DNA from: B4-G1 sp964393895
GTDB taxonomy: Bacteria > Chloroflexota > Anaerolineae > B4-G1
Length of the DNA: 25,101 nt
Direction of reading: 5' to 3'
Assembly: GCA_964393895.1 (NCBI GenBank)
Contig: CAYMWP010000064.1
Span: 1 to 25,101 of the forward strand
A program made the position numbers and the translations under genes. The stretch's first letter is position 1. Each line of letters opens with the position of its first letter. Below, piece after piece: positions 22,644 through 25,101 of the stretch. The notes beneath the pieces are model-generated. The model searched no databases, was not told where the DNA came from, and saw only the letters and a list, made by a program, of their open reading frames with translations.

Positions 22644-24368
22644 TCAGAACCGAATCAACAGCCACAACGTACCAATCGTCACTGTAATGATCATCGCTGG
22701 CATACCGGCCTTGAAGAATTCTCTGTAGGTAATGCGGTAACCGGCCTGCTCGGCGATGCCTGCCGTCACCAGGTTGGCCGAAGCGCCGATAAGCGAACTG
22801 TTCCCGCCCATGGCCGAGCCAACGGAGAGAGCGTAGAACAAGACCTGGCTCGACGCGCCGGGGATCGTGCGGGTGAGAAAGCTGACCACCGGCAACATCG
22901 CCGCCGTGAAAGGAATGTTGGCAATGATGCCCGACAGGAAGGCAGCAGACCAGGCCAGCACCAGAGTCGCTGCCGTCAGATTGCCGCCCACCAACCTGCT
23001 GATAGCATCGGCGATGATGCTGATGAGCCCTACCTCCTGGATGGCCCCGACGACGATGAACAGCGAGATGAAGAACATCAGGGTGGTCCAATCCACCACC
23101 TTGAGCATGCTCTCGATGTCGGGGGCCACCCACAACAACATTGCCACCGCGCCTATGATGGCGACTACCGCCGGCACCAGGTGGATGCTCTCGCCCACGA
23201 CGAAGAAGAACAGCATCACACCAAAGATGATGCCCGACCGGCGCAGTTTGGTCGGCTGGGTGATGCGCCCGCTCTCGCGCAACCGTTCCAGCAACTCCTC
23301 CGACAGCCCTCCACCCCGTACCAGGAACTGCGCCCGGTAGCGAATGAGAACGTACACGGTCAGAGCGGCCTGGGCCAGTAGCACGCCCGGCGTCAGCTTG
23401 GTCAAAAAGTCGGTGAACGTGAGACCGGCATAAGAACCGATGAGGATGTTGGTCGGTGTGCCGATGAGGGTGCTGATGCCGCCAATGTTCGAGGCCAGCA
23501 CCTCTGGGATCAGTAAGGACAGGGGGTTGATGCCCAGTGCGATACTGATCTGGATCGTCATCGGCGTCATCAGCAGCATGGTGGTGACGTTATCCAGCAG
23601 GGCCGAAGCGACCGAGGTGATGAGCATCAGAATCGTGACCAGCAGCCAAGCCCGCCCCCCTGACAGTCGGTAGGATTGATAGGCCAGCCATTGAAAGATG
23701 CCCGTCTCTTCGATGACGCCGATGACGATCATCATGCCCATCACCAAAAAGATCACGTCAAAGTTGACGTATTCCAGCGCCCGCTCAAAGTCAAAGATGA
23801 ACAGGTCGGGGTTGACCGCGCCGCCGACGAAAGTCGTGCCCAGCACTATGGCCACTCCCAGCAGGGCGGCCATCGTGTTGTGCAGCTTTTCCAGGGCGAT
23901 GATGACCAAGATGGCGACGAAGGTAAGCGTCGCCACCCAAAAGCCGGCCGTGATGCGCCGGGCAAGCTCCAGGTCGGGCAGGCGGAGCGATTCGCCCTGG
24001 TTGAGGCGGGCGACGTCGTCGCTTTCGATCTCCCAATGCTGGGATTGGAAGTGGGAGCGGGAGATTTCTAGCGTCAGCGTCTCAATGTCGCCCACGGCCT
24101 CGTGCGGCACGTCCAGCACGAAGGCGCCGTCGGGTTGGCTTGCGGTCGAGAGGAGCACTTTTCTGTTTCCGTTGATCAGCAGGGCGATTTCCGCGTCTCT
24201 GACCGGCTCGCCCTGGGGATCGGTCACGCGCCCGACCAGGCTGACCTTTTTATCCGTGAGAGGTTCTTGGGCGTGGGCAGGCGCGGGTGGGTTGTGCGGC
24301 AGGGTCAGCACCAACCCCAGGATCAGGATTGCCAATAGCGACAGATATTTAGGGTTTTGTTCTGTCAT
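22644..24368 (-). CDS. SLC13/ArsB-type permease with N-terminal extracytoplasmic domain
   Basis: A 574-residue ion-transporter superfamily permease. After a signal or anchor helix (9-24) comes a beta-rich domain, residues about 42-135, that starts VSLVGRVTDPQGEPVRDAEI and resembles carboxypeptidase-regulatory-like folds. From about 138 there are roughly 11 helices with the two pseudo-symmetric signatures ASALLDNVTTMLLMTP and GIIANIPFTAAMLPVV, plus GGISTLIGTPTNILIG. These resemble the human P protein/ArsB/NhaD group. Substrate may be an anion, dicarboxylate or Na+/H+; the sequence does not decide. The start has only a poor ribosome binding site. Confidence 0.88.
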   Translation of the reverse strand: MTEQNPKYLSLLAILILGLVLTLPHNPPAPAHAQEPLTDKKVSLVGRVTDPQGEPVRDAEIALLINGNRKVLLSTASQPDGAFVLDVPHEAVGDIETLTLEISRSHFQSQHWEIESDDVARLNQGESLRLPDLELARRITAGFWVATLTFVAILVIIALEKLHNTMAALLGVAIVLGTTFVGGAVNPDLFIFDFERALEYVNFDVIFLVMGMMIVIGVIEETGIFQWLAYQSYRLSGGRAWLLVTILMLITSVASALLDNVTTMLLMTPMTIQISIALGINPLSLLIPEVLASNIGGISTLIGTPTNILIGSYAGLTFTDFLTKLTPGVLLAQAALTVYVLIRYRAQFLVRGGGLSEELLERLRESGRITQPTKLRRSGIIFGVMLFFFVVGESIHLVPAVVAIIGAVAMLLWVAPDIESMLKVVDWTTLMFFISLFIVVGAIQEVGLISIIADAISRLVGGNLTAATLVLAWSAAFLSGIIANIPFTAAMLPVVSFLTRTIPGASSQVLFYALSVGSAMGGNSSLIGASANLVTAGIAEQAGYRITYREFFKAGMPAMIITVTIGTLWLLIRF

Positions 24369-24487
24369 CTAGACTCAGTAGATCCAAAATTGCTCCCAAA
24401 CGTGTCAGTTGACCTGTGAACTTACAGGTTTGCCAAATCCTGGTAAGATTGTAGTTGCAAGAAACAACAATCCAAGGAGGCAAACCT
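24369..24487. other. Junction between permease gene and insertion sequence
   Basis: This short gap holds the upstream region of the permease gene and the left end of the insertion sequence. The exact boundary and any target duplication cannot be fixed because the right end is outside the window. Confidence 0.5.
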
Positions 24488-24489
24488 GT
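24424..24489 (+). repeat. Perfect 11-bp inverted repeat over the transposase start
   Basis: ACAGGTTTGCC (24424-24434) and GGCAAACCTGT (24479-24489) are exact reverse complements 44 bases apart. The right arm covers the end of the ribosome binding site (GGAGG, 24476-24480) and the GTG start (24488). In a transcript entering from outside, both arms would pair and hide the start. Confidence 0.8.
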
Positions 24490-25101
24490 GGCTAACAATC
24501 ATACAATCAAATTGACGGATGTGGAAGTGTTGCAGCAAACGACGGAGCTGCTGAAAGAGCATTTGCCTCTGAAGGCAGATGGATACGTCTGCACGACGGA
24601 GGACCTGATCAATGTACTGCTGGGAGTGGCCGCGAATTGTAGCACGGTGCAAGCTTTGGGCACGGATCTGGTCGGCAGCCCGGACCCCGAAACGATACGG
24701 GGTTACTTGCGAGAACAACTGCGAGTGGAAGACCTGCCTGAGTTGGAGCGACGGTTGAATGCAGCGTTGGCCGAGAAGATCCCCGCCCGAGTCTGGCGGC
24801 AGGCCCGCGATGTGGCCATGGATTTCCACGACAGACCCTACTATGGCAAAACGTCGCAGGAGAAAGGGCTGTGGGTACGCGCCCGAGCAAAAGATGGAAC
24901 GACGCACTTCTATCGTATCGCGACCGCCTACGTGATGGTGCAAGGCTTGCGCGTGACCCTGGCCATTCGCTTCGTGTTGCCTGGGGAGGAGACCGTCGAA
25001 GTCCTGAAAACCTTGCTCGCACAGGCCCAAAAGCTCGAAATTCGCATCAAACGACTGTTTTTGGACAAGGGTTTTGGCTGCATTGCGGTGATGAAATACT
25101 T
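24488..25101 (+). CDS. IS4/ISH3-like DDE transposase, N-terminal part
   Basis: The first 204 codons of a transposase that runs past the window edge. DDE marks visible are MDFHDRPYYG (111-120, first Asp), YRIATAYVMVQGLRVTLAI, and IKRLFLDKGFG with the second Asp at 193. The YYG motif after the first Asp and the LDKGF motif resemble ISH3-like members of the IS4 superfamily. The catalytic Glu is outside the window. I start at GTG 24488, seven bases after GGAGG. Confidence 0.88.
   Translation, partial: MANNHTIKLTDVEVLQQTTELLKEHLPLKADGYVCTTEDLINVLLGVAANCSTVQALGTDLVGSPDPETIRGYLREQLRVEDLPELERRLNAALAEKIPARVWRQARDVAMDFHDRPYYGKTSQEKGLWVRARAKDGTTHFYRIATAYVMVQGLRVTLAIRFVLPGEETVEVLKTLLAQAQKLEIRIKRLFLDKGFGCIAVMKY

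Larger units (their letters stand above)
24424..25101 (+). mobile_element. Left part of a DDE insertion sequence, cut by window edge
   Basis: The segment contains an inverted-repeat-flanked transposase start and runs off the window. The left tip probably lies at or shortly before 24424 (ACAGGTTTGCC). The right terminal repeat is needed to fix its limits. Confidence 0.7.

Noticed and set aside
24422..25030. Long minus-strand open frame of 202 codons at the right edge
   Set aside because: It is antisense to a clear transposase, has no family motif and a low-complexity Gln/His/Arg composition.
1..25101. CRISPR array, tRNA or rRNA genes
   Set aside because: I saw no regularly spaced repeats, no tRNA cloverleaf with the T-loop GTTCGA motif, and no rRNA sequence.

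Overview
The window is about 25 kb of GC-rich bacterial DNA. The gene content (a complex I with two NuoM-type subunits, an Fo ATP synthase block, a membrane pyrophosphatase, tandem-domain GNAT and HAD proteins) and the base composition suggest an uncultured member of the Chloroflexota (Anaerolineae or Caldilineae-like). That placement is inference; no rRNA or other phylogenetic marker is present.

Left part, 1-13,600, all on the minus strand: a run of membrane energy-conversion genes. In the direction of transcription it reads nuoA, (terminator), nuoH, nuoJ, nuoK, nuoL, a first nuoM, a second nuoM, nuoN, an AtpI/AtpZ-like gene, atpB, atpE, atpF, atpH, a small membrane protein of unknown function, a 480-bp gap, and the N-terminal third of hppA, cut by the window edge. 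Every complex I gene here encodes a membrane-arm subunit; nuoB, C, D, E, F, G and I are absent. The ATP synthase block stops after delta, so alpha, gamma, beta and epsilon are also absent. The cluster therefore collects ion-translocating parts of three machines without most of their soluble catalytic parts. The second NuoM, and a NuoL whose lateral-helix region contains three tandem 26-27-residue repeats, fit the '2M' type of complex I with a fourth antiporter-like subunit. The second NuoM lacks the conserved TM7 lysine.

Middle, 13,600-14,960: a control region. It holds the nuoA promoter pair, a two-domain thioredoxin gene (minus strand) with a possible 28-residue membrane peptide overlapping its end, and two divergent promoters that share their -35 sequence. 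The rightward promoter makes a leader that can fold into a three-way junction and is followed by two strong intrinsic terminators before the next gene.

Right part, 14,961-21,694, plus strand: a compact operon of a tandem-GNAT protein, a HAD hydrolase, a tandem-HAD protein and a heterodimeric ABC exporter pair with complementary degenerate ATPase motifs. It is followed by a frameshifted GNAT relic. Then come, on the minus strand, an SLC13/ArsB-type permease with an extracytoplasmic regulatory-like domain and a universal stress protein, probably co-transcribed. The window ends inside a DDE insertion sequence whose transposase start lies in an 11-bp inverted repeat.
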